Below are positions 48,560 to 57,900 of a stretch of 64,000 nucleotides of DNA, in pieces. The notes under the pieces were generated by a model, which had not been told where the DNA came from, ran no database searches, and worked only from the letters and a program-made list of their open reading frames with translations. Made by a program: the position numbers and the translations under genes. Numbering within the stretch: position 1 is the stretch's first letter; each line of letters starts with the position of its first letter. Location: contig OZ251535.1 in assembly GCA_965243165.1 (NCBI GenBank), positions 1 to 64,000 of the forward strand. Reading direction: 5' to 3'. Source of the DNA: CATQHD01 sp965243165. Its GTDB lineage: Bacteria; Actinomycetota; Acidimicrobiia; Spongiisociales; Spongiisociaceae.

Positions 48560-49309
48560 ATGGACAGTACCCGCCTGACCGCCTCCGCCGATGTAACGGT
48601 GTTCGCCGGCCCCGCCGAGCTGGCCGCCGGAGCGGCGGAGAGAACCGCCGCCTTCATCCGGGGCAGAGCCGCCGAAATCCCCCCCTCCAGGCAGGTAACG
48701 GCGGCGATGGCGGGCGGATCGACCCCGGCCGGGGCCTACCGCCTCCTGCGGGAGATGGATGTGCCGTGGGAGCGGGTGTGCGCCTGGGTGGGCGACGAGC
48801 GGTACGTCCCGCCGGACCATCCGGACAACAACGGGGCCATGATCGGACGCCTGCTGCTCGACGGCACAGGGGCCCGCTTCCTCAGAACGCCCTGGGAGGA
48901 TGGCCGCTCGGCGGCTTGGGCCGCGGCCGAATACGAAAAGACGCTGCTCGAAGCCCTGGCCGGCGACCGCGGGGGGCCCCGCCCCGACCTGGTGCTGGCG
49001 GGCATGGGAAGTGACGGGCACACCCTCTCGCTGTTCCCCGGCTCGCCCGCCCTCGAGGAAACCGACCGCTGGTACACGGCCAACCCGGCGGGGCCGGGTC
49101 CGGACTGGCGGCTCACCGCCGCCTACCCTCTGGTCCACCGGGCGAAGCAGATATATGTGCTGGCCTCGGGCGAAGCCAAGGCGGCGGCCCTGGCCGAGGC
49201 GCTGGAACCTGCGGGGGGGCCTCCCCTCCCCGTCCGCCGCCTGATGGAGGGGGAGGCGCCGGCGGCCTGGCTGGTGGACGAGGCGGCCGCTTCCCGCCTG
49301 ACCGGATAG
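48560..49309 (+). CDS. pgl: 6-phosphogluconolactonase
   Basis: 249 residues. Hydrolyses 6-phosphogluconolactone in the oxidative pentose phosphate pathway. AMAGGSTPAGAYRLL, VGDERYVPPDHPDNNGAM and LVLAGMGSDGHTLSLFPG are the family's three main motifs, with the catalytic histidine in SDGHT. ATG at 48560 is chosen over an upstream frame because it begins at the family-typical residue. It lies 4 bp before the glycosylase gene. Confidence 0.92.
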   Translation: MDSTRLTASADVTVFAGPAELAAGAAERTAAFIRGRAAEIPPSRQVTAAMAGGSTPAGAYRLLREMDVPWERVCAWVGDERYVPPDHPDNNGAMIGRLLLDGTGARFLRTPWEDGRSAAWAAAEYEKTLLEALAGDRGGPRPDLVLAGMGSDGHTLSLFPGSPALEETDRWYTANPAGPGPDWRLTAAYPLVHRAKQIYVLASGEAKAAALAEALEPAGGPPLPVRRLMEGEAPAAWLVDEAAASRLTG

Positions 49310-49313
49310 ACGA

Positions 49314-50228
49314 ATGGAAACCGTCCGCTGGACGCCTGCCGGCCCGCTCGACCTCTCATCGACGCTCGACCGCTGCGCGCGCCATGGTCCGAACCTGACC
49401 AACGTCGTCTCGCAGGGGTATCTGTACCGCACGACCGCCCGCTCCGGCGCCCCGTACCGCATCCGCCAGCTGCCCGACGGCGCAATCGAGGTGGGCGCCC
49501 CGCACGACTTGGACGAGGCGGCGGCCGAGTCGCGGTTCCGCCTGGGCGAAACGCTGCCGCTCGAACCGCTGCGCGAGGTGGCCGAGCGGGTTCCCGCCGT
49601 CGCCGACCAGCTCCGCCGCACGCCGGGTTCCCGCCCTTCGATCAATCCGTCGGCGGTCGAGTCGCTGGTGTCCTCGATCAGCTCCCAGCAGGTCAACATG
49701 CGCTGGTCGGCCACCCTCCTGACCCGGCTGGTCGAGCGGTACGGTACGGCCTTGGAGCTGGACGGGGTGCGGATTCGGCGGTTCCCCGAAGCCGAACGGC
49801 TGGCCGAGGCCGATCCGGGCGAGCTCAGGACCATGCAGTTCAGCACCCGCAAGTCCGAGTACATCGCGGGCGCGGCCAGAGCGCTGGCGGAGGGGGAACT
49901 CGACGGGTTGGAGGAAGACAGCAGCGAGCGGGTGATCGAGCGGATCACCGCCGTCCGGGGCTTGGGCCGATGGACGGCCGACTGGTTCCTGGCCCGCTGT
50001 CTGGCCCGGCCCGACGCGGTGGCGGCGGGAGACCTTGGGGTGCGCAAGGTCGTCTCCCGGTATGCGGCCGGCGTGGACGAGGTGATGCCGGAGGCCGACG
50101 TGCGGGCAGCCGTCGAATCCTGGGGGGACGGCGGCAACTGGGCGGTCCATCTGCTGCTCGAGCGGTGGGCGGACGACGGCCCGGCTCAGCAGCGGCGGAA
50201 GTCCCGCGGCGCCGCCCGGGGGCCGTAG
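49314..50228 (+). CDS. HhH-GPD DNA glycosylase (3-methyladenine type), copy 1
   Basis: 304 residues. An AlkA-like N-terminal beta part (about 1-90), then the helical base-excision domain: SLVSSISSQQVNMRWSATLL, the helix-hairpin-helix VRGLGRWTADWFLA and AAGDLGVRKVVSRYA with the catalytic aspartate. It should remove alkylated bases. ATG at 49314. Its last 43 bp overlap the end of a second, convergent glycosylase. Confidence 0.85.
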   Translation: METVRWTPAGPLDLSSTLDRCARHGPNLTNVVSQGYLYRTTARSGAPYRIRQLPDGAIEVGAPHDLDEAAAESRFRLGETLPLEPLREVAERVPAVADQLRRTPGSRPSINPSAVESLVSSISSQQVNMRWSATLLTRLVERYGTALELDGVRIRRFPEAERLAEADPGELRTMQFSTRKSEYIAGAARALAEGELDGLEEDSSERVIERITAVRGLGRWTADWFLARCLARPDAVAAGDLGVRKVVSRYAAGVDEVMPEADVRAAVESWGDGGNWAVHLLLERWADDGPAQQRRKSRGAARGP

Positions 50229-51106
50229 GCGGGGGCCCGCCCTGCGTACCGTTCCAGCAGCCTGACCACCCGCCCCCGTTGCCCGGCATAGGGCGCCAGC
50301 AGTTCCAACATCCGCTCATCGGTTGCCCGCGGCTCGCGGGCCAGCGCCCACGCCACCGTGTTGGGAAGGTGGTAATCCCCCACCGGAACCGCGTCCGGGT
50401 CGCCCCTCACCACATTGAGCGCCGAGGCGCTGGTCCAAGGTCCGACGCCGGGCAGCGAATGGAGCAGCCGGTACAGGTCGTCCAGCCTGCCGTCGGCGGC
50501 GGCTTCCAGGCGAGGGGCCTCCCGGCACACCCGGATCACGGCCTCGGCCCGCTTCTGCTCCACCCCCAGGGGATGGAAGTCGCAGTACCCGAGCGCGGCC
50601 AGGCGGGCCGGGTCGGGCGGGAGGCGGAGCCCGCCGGGTCCGGGGGCCGGCTCTCCGTAGCGGAAGGTGATCTGCCGGTGGCTGCGGGCGGCTTCTACGC
50701 CGGTCACCTTCTGACCCAGGATGATGGGGATGAGCACCTCGACCAGCCCGCCTACCGCGGCCAGCCGCATCCCCCGCCCCAACCGGGCCGCCCGCCGCAC
50801 CGCCGGATGCCGGGGCGCCAGAGCCGAAGGGTCGTCGAACTCCCCCACCCACGCCGGTATGCGGTCGAGCGCCTCCTCGGCCCCCTCCCCCCAGGCGTCG
50901 ACCGCCAGCTCCCGGCCCCGCAGGCGCATCCACACCGCCGCCGGCCCCGACCGGGTGCGGGTGGCCCTCCACAGCCCGTCCCGGCGGACCTCGAGAGAAG
51001 GCCCCTTCAGACCCCCCACCACCAGGGTGGCGCGCAGATCCAGCGGGCGGGCCAGGGCGAGCACCCGAGACCGAGGCGGCGCCAACCCGGCCGCACGATT
51101 CGACAT
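50186..51106 (-). CDS. HhH-GPD DNA glycosylase family protein, copy 2
   Basis: 306 residues from ATG at 51106 (MSNRAAGLAPP); an earlier frame start at 51148 is less likely. The N-terminal 90 residues are arginine-rich. The helical core has EVLIPIILGQKVTGVEAARS, the hairpin LPGVGPWTSASALNVV and VPVGDYHLPNTVAWAL with the catalytic aspartate. It is related to copy 1 but strongly diverged. The 3' overlap with copy 1 is tail to tail, so transcripts of the two could pair. Confidence 0.82.
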   Translation of the reverse strand: MSNRAAGLAPPRSRVLALARPLDLRATLVVGGLKGPSLEVRRDGLWRATRTRSGPAAVWMRLRGRELAVDAWGEGAEEALDRIPAWVGEFDDPSALAPRHPAVRRAARLGRGMRLAAVGGLVEVLIPIILGQKVTGVEAARSHRQITFRYGEPAPGPGGLRLPPDPARLAALGYCDFHPLGVEQKRAEAVIRVCREAPRLEAAADGRLDDLYRLLHSLPGVGPWTSASALNVVRGDPDAVPVGDYHLPNTVAWALAREPRATDERMLELLAPYAGQRGRVVRLLERYAGRAPAYGPRAAPRDFRRC

Positions 51107-51165
51107 CCCCTCAAGGTACCAGCCCCCTGGGGCGCCCGCTCGACCCACTCCAACGCGTAGAGCCC

Positions 51166-51417
51166 CTAAAACCAGGGCCTCTTGTTCTCTATGTATGTCC
51201 GGTGAAACTCCTCGTCGCTCTTGAGCAGGTAGATGATTCCTTCGATTGCCGTCATGCCGCCTATCACCGCGTTCATCAGGAACCCGGGCCGGTAGAACCC
51301 GTAAGCGAACAAGGCCAACAACACCACGCCCTGCGTGTAATAACCGAGGTAGAACTTGTGAACACCCAATCCACCCATGAGGATTGCCGCCGCTCCCGCG
51401 ACACCTCTACTCTTCAC
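51166..51417 (-). CDS. TM2-domain membrane protein
   Basis: 83 residues. Two hydrophobic helices joined by a short loop, with the family signature GGLGVHKFYLGYYTQGVVLLALF, then a charged tail. TM2 proteins are small, widespread and of unknown role. ATG at 51417. Base composition is a little more AT-rich than its neighbours. Confidence 0.78.
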   Translation of the reverse strand: MKSRGVAGAAAILMGGLGVHKFYLGYYTQGVVLLALFAYGFYRPGFLMNAVIGGMTAIEGIIYLLKSDEEFHRTYIENKRPWF

Positions 51418-51472
51418 CGGAACATCCCATTGCGTTTTGCAACTCCTGACCAGGCCCCCCGGGCCTCGTTGT

Positions 51473-52345
51473 TCAAAGGCCTTTGGGGTGCCAGACGGTT
51501 TTGATTTCGGCGAAGGCGGCGATGGCGTAGGGGCTCTGGGCGGCCTGGTCGTCCATCCAGTCGAACTTGGGGCCGGGGGGAGGCGCCACCCGCTTCACGC
51601 CGGCGGCGGCGGCCGCCTCCAGCTCGACCGCCTTCTCCGGGTCGGCGCCGCATAGGTCCAGGGCGTCCACGTCCAGATGGGAGGCCAGATAGGGCGCCGT
51701 CGCCGATTTGGGGCCGGTGAGGATGTTCACCGCCCCGGCCGGCACATCGGCGGCGGCCATCGCCTCGGCCAAGGCGACGGCGGGCTCGGGCCGGCTCTCT
51801 GAAGCCAGCACCACCGCCGTGTTGCCCGGCGTGATCACCGGCGCCAGCCGGGACACCAAGCCCAGCAGGGCCGGCGCCTCCGGGGCGATCACCCCCACCA
51901 CCCCGGTCGGCTCCGGCGCGGAGATGTTGAAGAACGGCCCCGACACCGGGTTCAGGTTCCCCAGCACCTGCTGATACTTGTCCGCCCACCCCGCATACCA
52001 AACCAGGCGGTCGACCGCCTTCGACGCCTCGCGCCGGGCCTTGGCGGCGGCCGCCCCCGACAGCCGCAGCTGCTCGGCGAAAACGGCCGCCCGGTCTTCC
52101 ACCATTTCGGCGATCCGATAGATGATCTGACCGCGGTTGTATCCGGTGCGGGCGGCCCAGCCGGGCTGGGCGCGGCGGGCGGCCCTCACCGCCGCGCGCA
52201 GGTCCTTGCGGCCCGCGGCCGCCGCCCGGGCGGCCACCTCCCCCCGATGGTCGAGAACCGGATAGGTGCGGCCCGACTCGGAGCGGGGAAAATCCCCGTC
52301 CACATACAGCTTGTAGGTCTTGCGCACCTCGATCCGCCCGCTCAC
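51473..52345 (-). CDS. Truncated aldehyde dehydrogenase-like subunit (ALDH16 second-domain type)
   Basis: 290 residues, little more than half an aldehyde dehydrogenase. It has the N-terminal and cofactor-binding part (YKLYVDGDFPRSESGRTYPV, then GVVGVIAPEAPALLGLVSRLAPV and NTAVVLASESRPEPAVALAE) but no catalytic cysteine region, and it ends in FAEIKTVWHPKGL. GTG at 52345 overlaps the upstream dehydrogenase stop (GTGA). The same two-part arrangement is fused in ALDH16 proteins, so I read it as the non-catalytic half of a split ALDH16. It probably binds the active subunit. Confidence 0.75.
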   Translation of the reverse strand: MSGRIEVRKTYKLYVDGDFPRSESGRTYPVLDHRGEVAARAAAAGRKDLRAAVRAARRAQPGWAARTGYNRGQIIYRIAEMVEDRAAVFAEQLRLSGAAAAKARREASKAVDRLVWYAGWADKYQQVLGNLNPVSGPFFNISAPEPTGVVGVIAPEAPALLGLVSRLAPVITPGNTAVVLASESRPEPAVALAEAMAAADVPAGAVNILTGPKSATAPYLASHLDVDALDLCGADPEKAVELEAAAAAGVKRVAPPPGPKFDWMDDQAAQSPYAIAAFAEIKTVWHPKGL

Positions 52346-53829
52346 AGCCCGCCCCCTCCCCGCAGATAGGGAAGCAGGCCGTGGCGGCCGCCCTCCCGTC
52401 CGAACCCCGACTCCCGGTATCCCCCGAACGGAGAGGCCGGGTCGAACTTGTTGTAGGTGTTGGCCCACACCACCCCCGCCCGCAGCCGGTCGGCCATCCA
52501 CAGGATTCGGGAGCCCTTGGAAGTCCACACCCCGGCCGACAGTCCGTAGGGGGTGTTGTTGGCCTTCTCCACCGCCTCGGCGGCGGTGCGGAAGGTCATG
52601 ACCGCCAGCACCGGCCCGAAGATCTCCTCCCTGGCGATCCGATGGCCCTGCGACACGCCCATGAACAAGGTGGGGGGGAACCAATAGCCCTGCTCGGGAA
52701 GGGCGCAGGGAGGCTGATACATCTCGGCGCCTTCGTCTACCCCCGCCGCCGCCAGCCCGATTATCTTGTCCAACTGCGCCCGGCTGTTTATGGCGCCCAC
52801 ATCGGTGTTCTTGTCGAGCGGATCGCCCACCCGCAGAACGGCCAGCCTCGCCTTCAGCTTGGACATGAAGGCTTCGTACATCGACTCCTGCACCAACAGG
52901 CGGCTTCCGGCGCAGCACACATGGCCCTGGTTGAAGAATATGCCGTTGACCACCCCTTCCACCGCCTGATCTATGGGGGCGTCGTCGAAGACGATGTGGG
53001 GCGCCTTCCCCCCCAGCTCCAGGGTGAGCCTCTTGCCCGAACCGGCCAGCCGCTTCTGGATCAGCTTGCCCACCTCGGTGGAGCCGGTGAACGCCACCTT
53101 GTCCACTCCGGGGCGGGCAACCAGCTCGGCGCCCGTTTCGCCGCCCCCGGTAACGATGTTCAGGACTCCGGGCGGCAGCCCCGCCTCGGCGGTGAGGCGG
53201 GCGAAAGCCAGAGCGGTCAAGGGCGTGGTCTCGGCCGGCTTGAGCACCACCGTGTTGCCGGCGGCCAAGGCGGGCGCCGCCTTCCAGGCCAGCATGAGAA
53301 GGGGGAAGTTCCAAGGGATCACCTGGGCGGCCACCCCCAGCGGACGGGCGTCCAGACCGGGGAAGGCGTATTCCAGTTTGTCGGCCCATCCGGCGTAGTA
53401 GAAGAAATGGGCCGAGGCCAAGGGCAGATCCACGTCGCGGGATTCCTTGATCGGCTTGCCCCCGTCCAGCGTTTCGAGCACCGCGAACTCCCTCGACCGC
53501 TCGGCCAGCATACGGGCCAGCCGGTACAGGTACTTCGCCCGCTCTTTGCCTTCCATCCGCCCCCAGGCGCCGTTGTACGCCTTGCGGGCGGCCGCAACCG
53601 CCCGGGCCGCGTCCTCGGCCCCTCCTTCGGCCGCCCGGCTCAGGGTCTCTTCGGTGGCCGGGTTGACGGTGGGGGTGTAGCGTCCGGCGGCGGGCGGGCT
53701 GGATTCCCCGTCGATCCAGTGGCCGTAGCTCTCGTCGATGGAAACCAGGTCGGCCGCCTCGAGGGAGACGTCGTAGTCGAGTCCGGCGGGGACTATCTCC
53801 CCTCTCTTGGCGGGCGTCCGGCCGGCCAT
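52342..53829 (-). CDS. Aldehyde dehydrogenase (catalytic, ALDH16-like first half)
   Basis: 495 residues. NAD(P)-dependent oxidation of aldehydes to acids. QVIPWNFPLLMLAWKAAPAL and FTGSTEVGKLIQ bind the cofactor, LELGGKAPHIVF holds the general-base glutamate and FNQGHVCCAGSRLLV the catalytic cysteine. ATG at 53829. It lies between deoC (5 bp upstream) and the truncated partner. The deoC-ALDH-ALDH order suggests disposal of acetaldehyde from deoxyribose breakdown. Confidence 0.9.
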   Translation of the reverse strand: MAGRTPAKRGEIVPAGLDYDVSLEAADLVSIDESYGHWIDGESSPPAAGRYTPTVNPATEETLSRAAEGGAEDAARAVAAARKAYNGAWGRMEGKERAKYLYRLARMLAERSREFAVLETLDGGKPIKESRDVDLPLASAHFFYYAGWADKLEYAFPGLDARPLGVAAQVIPWNFPLLMLAWKAAPALAAGNTVVLKPAETTPLTALAFARLTAEAGLPPGVLNIVTGGGETGAELVARPGVDKVAFTGSTEVGKLIQKRLAGSGKRLTLELGGKAPHIVFDDAPIDQAVEGVVNGIFFNQGHVCCAGSRLLVQESMYEAFMSKLKARLAVLRVGDPLDKNTDVGAINSRAQLDKIIGLAAAGVDEGAEMYQPPCALPEQGYWFPPTLFMGVSQGHRIAREEIFGPVLAVMTFRTAAEAVEKANNTPYGLSAGVWTSKGSRILWMADRLRAGVVWANTYNKFDPASPFGGYRESGFGREGGRHGLLPYLRGGGGL

Positions 53830-53834
53830 CTCGG

Positions 53835-54797
53835 TCAGTCCTCGGTGAAGTAGTCAGGAGACTGGTAGCGGCCCTCGCGCACCCAGCGGATCTGCATGAG
53901 GAGGTCGTTCAGGAGGCTGGACGCCCCGAACCGGAAGCGGGAGGGGGTCAGCCAGGCGGGCCCCAGCGTCTCGGAGACCATCACGAGGCCGCGCACCGCT
54001 TGCTTGGCCCTCTTTATTCCGCCGGCCGGTTTCATGCCCACCGCCCGCCCGGCGGCGGCGTAGAAGTCGCGGACCGCCTCCAGCATCACCAGGACCACCG
54101 GAGGGGCGGCGGCGGGCTGTATCTTGCCGGTGGAGGTCTTGATGAAATCGGCGCCGGCCGCCATCGCCAGCATGGAAGCCCGCCGCACGTTGTCAAAGCC
54201 GCCCAGCTCGCCGGTCTCGAGTATCACCTTCAGGCAGGCGGGCGCGCAGGCTTCTCGGACGGCGGTTATCTCCTCGTACACCTTCATGTAGTCGCCGGAG
54301 AGGAAGGCGCCGCGGTCGATGACCATGTCGATCTCGTCGGCGCCCTCGGCAACCGCCCAAGCCGCCTCGGCGGTCTTCATCTCCAGAGGGGCCTGGCCGG
54401 AGGGGAAGGAGGCGGCCACCGAGGCCACCCGCACCCCGGTCCCCGCCAAGGCGCCGGCCGCCGTCCGCACCAGGTTGGGGTAGACGCAGAGGGCCGCCGC
54501 CGGAGGAATGGACGGGTCGGCGGGGTCGGGCCGGGCGGCCTTGGAAGCCAGCTGGACGATCTTGCCCGGCGTGTCCCGGCCTTCGAGGGTGGTGAGATCG
54601 CACAGGCGCACCGCCAAGTCGAGGGCGGCCAGCTTCGAATCCCCCTTGACCGAGCGGGCGGCGAGCGCCGCGGCCCGCTCGGCGGCGCCCACCTCATCCA
54701 CCGGTGGAACGGCGCGCAGATAGGACTCGACGGCCTTGGGGGTAACCGAAGGGCCGAGAACTGGGGGGGCCGCAAGAACGGTCGCGGGCATTGACAT
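53835..54797 (-). CDS. deoC: Deoxyribose-phosphate aldolase
   Basis: 320 residues. Splits 2-deoxyribose 5-phosphate into acetaldehyde and glyceraldehyde 3-phosphate. LCDLTTLEGRDTPGKI, ALCVYPNLVRTA, EIDMVIDRGAFLSGDY, CLKVILETGELGG (Schiff-base lysine) and ADFIKTSTGKIQPAA are present. ATG at 54797 is preferred to the adjacent TTG at 54800. The box TATACT (54805-54810) lies seven bases upstream, so the transcript may be leaderless. A fragment of a second deoC lies at 58212-58265. Confidence 0.9.
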   Translation of the reverse strand: MSMPATVLAAPPVLGPSVTPKAVESYLRAVPPVDEVGAAERAAALAARSVKGDSKLAALDLAVRLCDLTTLEGRDTPGKIVQLASKAARPDPADPSIPPAAALCVYPNLVRTAAGALAGTGVRVASVAASFPSGQAPLEMKTAEAAWAVAEGADEIDMVIDRGAFLSGDYMKVYEEITAVREACAPACLKVILETGELGGFDNVRRASMLAMAAGADFIKTSTGKIQPAAAPPVVLVMLEAVRDFYAAAGRAVGMKPAGGIKRAKQAVRGLVMVSETLGPAWLTPSRFRFGASSLLNDLLMQIRWVREGRYQSPDYFTED

Positions 54798-54804
54798 CAA
54801 GGTC

Positions 54805-54810
54805 AGTATA
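54805..54810 (-). promoter_or_regulatory. -10 box of deoC, leaderless arrangement
   Basis: TATACT on the minus strand, followed by seven bases and the deoC ATG. No clear -35 box is seen at the expected distance. The short distance implies transcription starting at or next to the start codon. Confidence 0.45.
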
Positions 54811-54854
54811 TCGGATCGTAAGCTTTAGGAAGCTGTCTGTTCTGTCTTATCCTC

Positions 54855-54926
54855 AACCTGCCTTATGCTGTCGGATAGTTGACACTTAACACATTCCCTG
54901 CTAAGGTGATCCCTTAACTTGCCTTA
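54855..54926 (+). promoter_or_regulatory. Promoter of helicase 1 with flanking direct repeats
   Basis: TTGACA (54879-54884), a 17-base spacer and TAAGGT (54902-54907) form a strong housekeeping-type promoter. The 11-base repeats AACCTGCCTTA (54855-54865) and AACTTGCCTTA (54916-54926) flank it and could bind a regulator. The whole gap 54801-54962 is shared with the divergent deoC promoter. Confidence 0.65.
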
Positions 54927-54942
54927 GGAGGGGCCCTTTCCC

Positions 54943-54966
54943 ATGGAAGACTGTGCTGAACTATGA
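54943..54966 (+). CDS. Seven-codon leader ORF coupled to helicase 1
   Basis: ATG to TGA encodes MEDCAEL. AGGAGG lies 11 bases upstream (54926-54931), while the helicase ATG at 54963 has only a weak, distant site. The leader stop overlaps that ATG (ATGA), so ribosomes finishing the leader could start the helicase. It may be regulatory or simply a coupling device. Confidence 0.45.
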   Translation: MEDCAEL

Positions 54967-57900
54967 AAGATAAACGCGATCCCAATGACCCAAGAATAGT
55001 CGTCGGCTGTCTGGTACGATGGATAATACACGGAATATTCGGTGTTGTTGATGCCATAGATAGTGGACGAGCTACTGTCTCAATGGAAACAAATGAGACT
55101 CTTAACTTTTCCATTGCGTCTGGCGTTCTCAAGAGGGTACTTATAGAAATTGGTACTCAAGTTACGACAGTAGATCAACCGGATATTGTTGGGGTAGTAA
55201 TTGGGTCGGTTCCCAATCAACCACAACCAACGTGGCGGGTCCAATTTCCCAGTCAAAGTGCCATGATAGTTGAGAGTGGACTCCGACCAGCCATTATAAG
55301 AGACCCTCTAGAAAGATTGCGCAACGGATATATTGGAACCCCAAAGGACTTCGACTTAAAATCAGTTGCTACCGATCTATGGACCCAGCATCTCCATAAC
55401 GACTTGATATCTTTTGCTCACGCTCAAGTAGACTTCAAACCATACCAGGTTGGAGTAGTGCACCGTGTAATAACAGAATATCCTCATCGATTTCTACTAT
55501 GTGATGAAGTAGGTTTAGGAAAGACGATTGAGGCGGCAATGATTGTTAAAGAGCTTTGCGCTCGCAAAGCAGTCAATCGTATCCTGATACTGGTACCGTC
55601 AGGACTATTACGGCAATGGCAATTTGAGTTGAAGACCAAATTCAACGAGACGTTCGCCATATATAATCGTGATACTATTCGATACTTACAAAACCAACAA
55701 GGTATAAAACACCCATGGACACAAAACAACAAGATCATCGCTTCGCATACTTGGGCATCGCGAGCCGATATACGAGAACAAATATCCGCTGTCAATTGGG
55801 ATATGATCATCGTTGATGAAGCTCATCATGTTCGTAGTCAAAGATCTGGAAACAGCATCAAACTTACTAATCTCTATCGCTTAGTGGAAGCGCTCATTGC
55901 TCGTCCGGAATACGCTCGACGTTCGGTACTGTTTCTAACAGCAACACCAATGCAACTACAGTACCACGAGTTATATTCGCTGGTAGAAATGCTTGATCCG
56001 ATTTTGTTCTCCTCTGAGGAAGACTTTACTCGCCACCTTCAGTCTCGTTCTGACTTAAATAACATAATCGACAACCTTCGTCATGTTGGCATCCCAACAC
56101 AACCCGACGATTTAAATGAGCTTGCTAGGATGGTCGCTGACTTTCTCAAGCTACCTATTGAAGAGGCGACATCCCTCGTTAGCTCCAATGATCCAGATCT
56201 GATTATCCGGCGATTGAGTAAAGCGCATAGGCTGAGTGAAATCCTGATCCGAAATCGTAGAAATAGCGTTGGCAATTTTCAACCAAGGTCTGCCTTTAGA
56301 TGGCCTGTTAAACCAACAGAATTAGAACGCAAAATACACCAAAGTCTAAACGCAATAGTAGCCCAAGGATTTGCTCTTGCAGAGCTTACCAATTCAAGAG
56401 CACTCGGATTTGTAATGACAACTTTTAAAAAGTTAGCCGCTAGTTCAAGTCGTGCGTTACTAAAGTCACTGACCGGTCGACGAAATAGGCTTCTTGCCAT
56501 AGAGAGGCAGTCTAGCATTACTATAAATATTGAAGATGCTGAAGAGGCTCTGGAATCCGATACTCTCGCAACAGATGTTATCAACTCACTTGATATATCC
56601 AATGAACAAGGGATCGCAGATCTCAATAAATTAATAGGCCTGTTATCCGAAGTAAAGGTAGATTCTAAAGCCGTAGTCTTGAGAAATGAACTTCATAAGC
56701 TATTCCAAGCCAAACCTAATGCCAAGGTCATCATATTCACTCAATTCAGAGAGACTCAGGAGATGCTCAAAGAAATATTGGAAGAATCGGATTGGGGAGT
56801 TCATACCTTCCATGGTCAACTGAAGCCACTACAAAAAGATCAATCAATAGAATCCTTCCGGTCAGCAACTGGCCCTCAGGTTCTTATATCAACGGAGGCA
56901 GGAGGGGAGGGACGTAATTTCCAATTTTGTCATTACTTGGTCAACTACGATTTGCCTTGGAATCCGATGAAAGTAGAGCAAAGAATTGGGCGTATAGATA
57001 GAATAGGTCAGAATCAACCCATAATGGTATTCAATCTATTTGTAGAAGAAACAATAGAGGAAAGAGTTCTAGATGTTTTAGAACACAGGATTCATCTTTT
57101 TACAGAGGCAATTGGTGGTTTAGAACCTATTCTTGGTGAAATTGAATCCGATATACGTAAGTCTATCCGCCTAGCTGGAGAAATTCGCGAAAACCACTTC
57201 GCTTCCTTGGCAAGAGATACTGAGAAAAAGGTTAAAGCACGGAAAGAAGCCGAGGAGCAAATGGCTGACCTGATGCTTGACAAACGAAGCTTCGGAACTA
57301 AGATCTTCAAAACCGCACGCGGTATTGATGAGCTTGTGACTTCTAAGGACTACGAACAATTCCTAATCAAATTACTCAAAGCCGCTAATACCTATATTAA
57401 GCCAACAACTGTGCGTGGAGTCTATGAGATAATGTTTCACCCACCTTTGACTATGGAGATTCCTAAAATAATTGACGAACAAGATCAACGTTTAGTATGT
57501 TTCATTCCAGGACAGCAGACAGACTCCGAAATGATAGAATATATGGGGTTCGGTCATCCAATTATTGATTATTTAACAAAGTCTTGTATCTATAATTGGC
57601 TCGATGGTACAGCTACAATTAAACGGATGAAGGGATTTCCATATGCAGGTTGGCAGTTCAACTGGTTAGTGACTATTGGGTCTTTGAGAACTCGAAGTTT
57701 TATGCATGCAACCTTCATCAGTAATGATGGTGTGGTTGATCGCGGTCTTGGATTACGACTATTGAAATCCAGTAGATATACGACAAACGAGTCTGCTTCT
57801 TGTGAAATAGACTCTGATGACCTAAGCAGAGCATACGAAGTGGCCTTATCGGACGTTGGAGCACTATTAATAGAAGAATCTATAGAGGCCAAAACGAATA

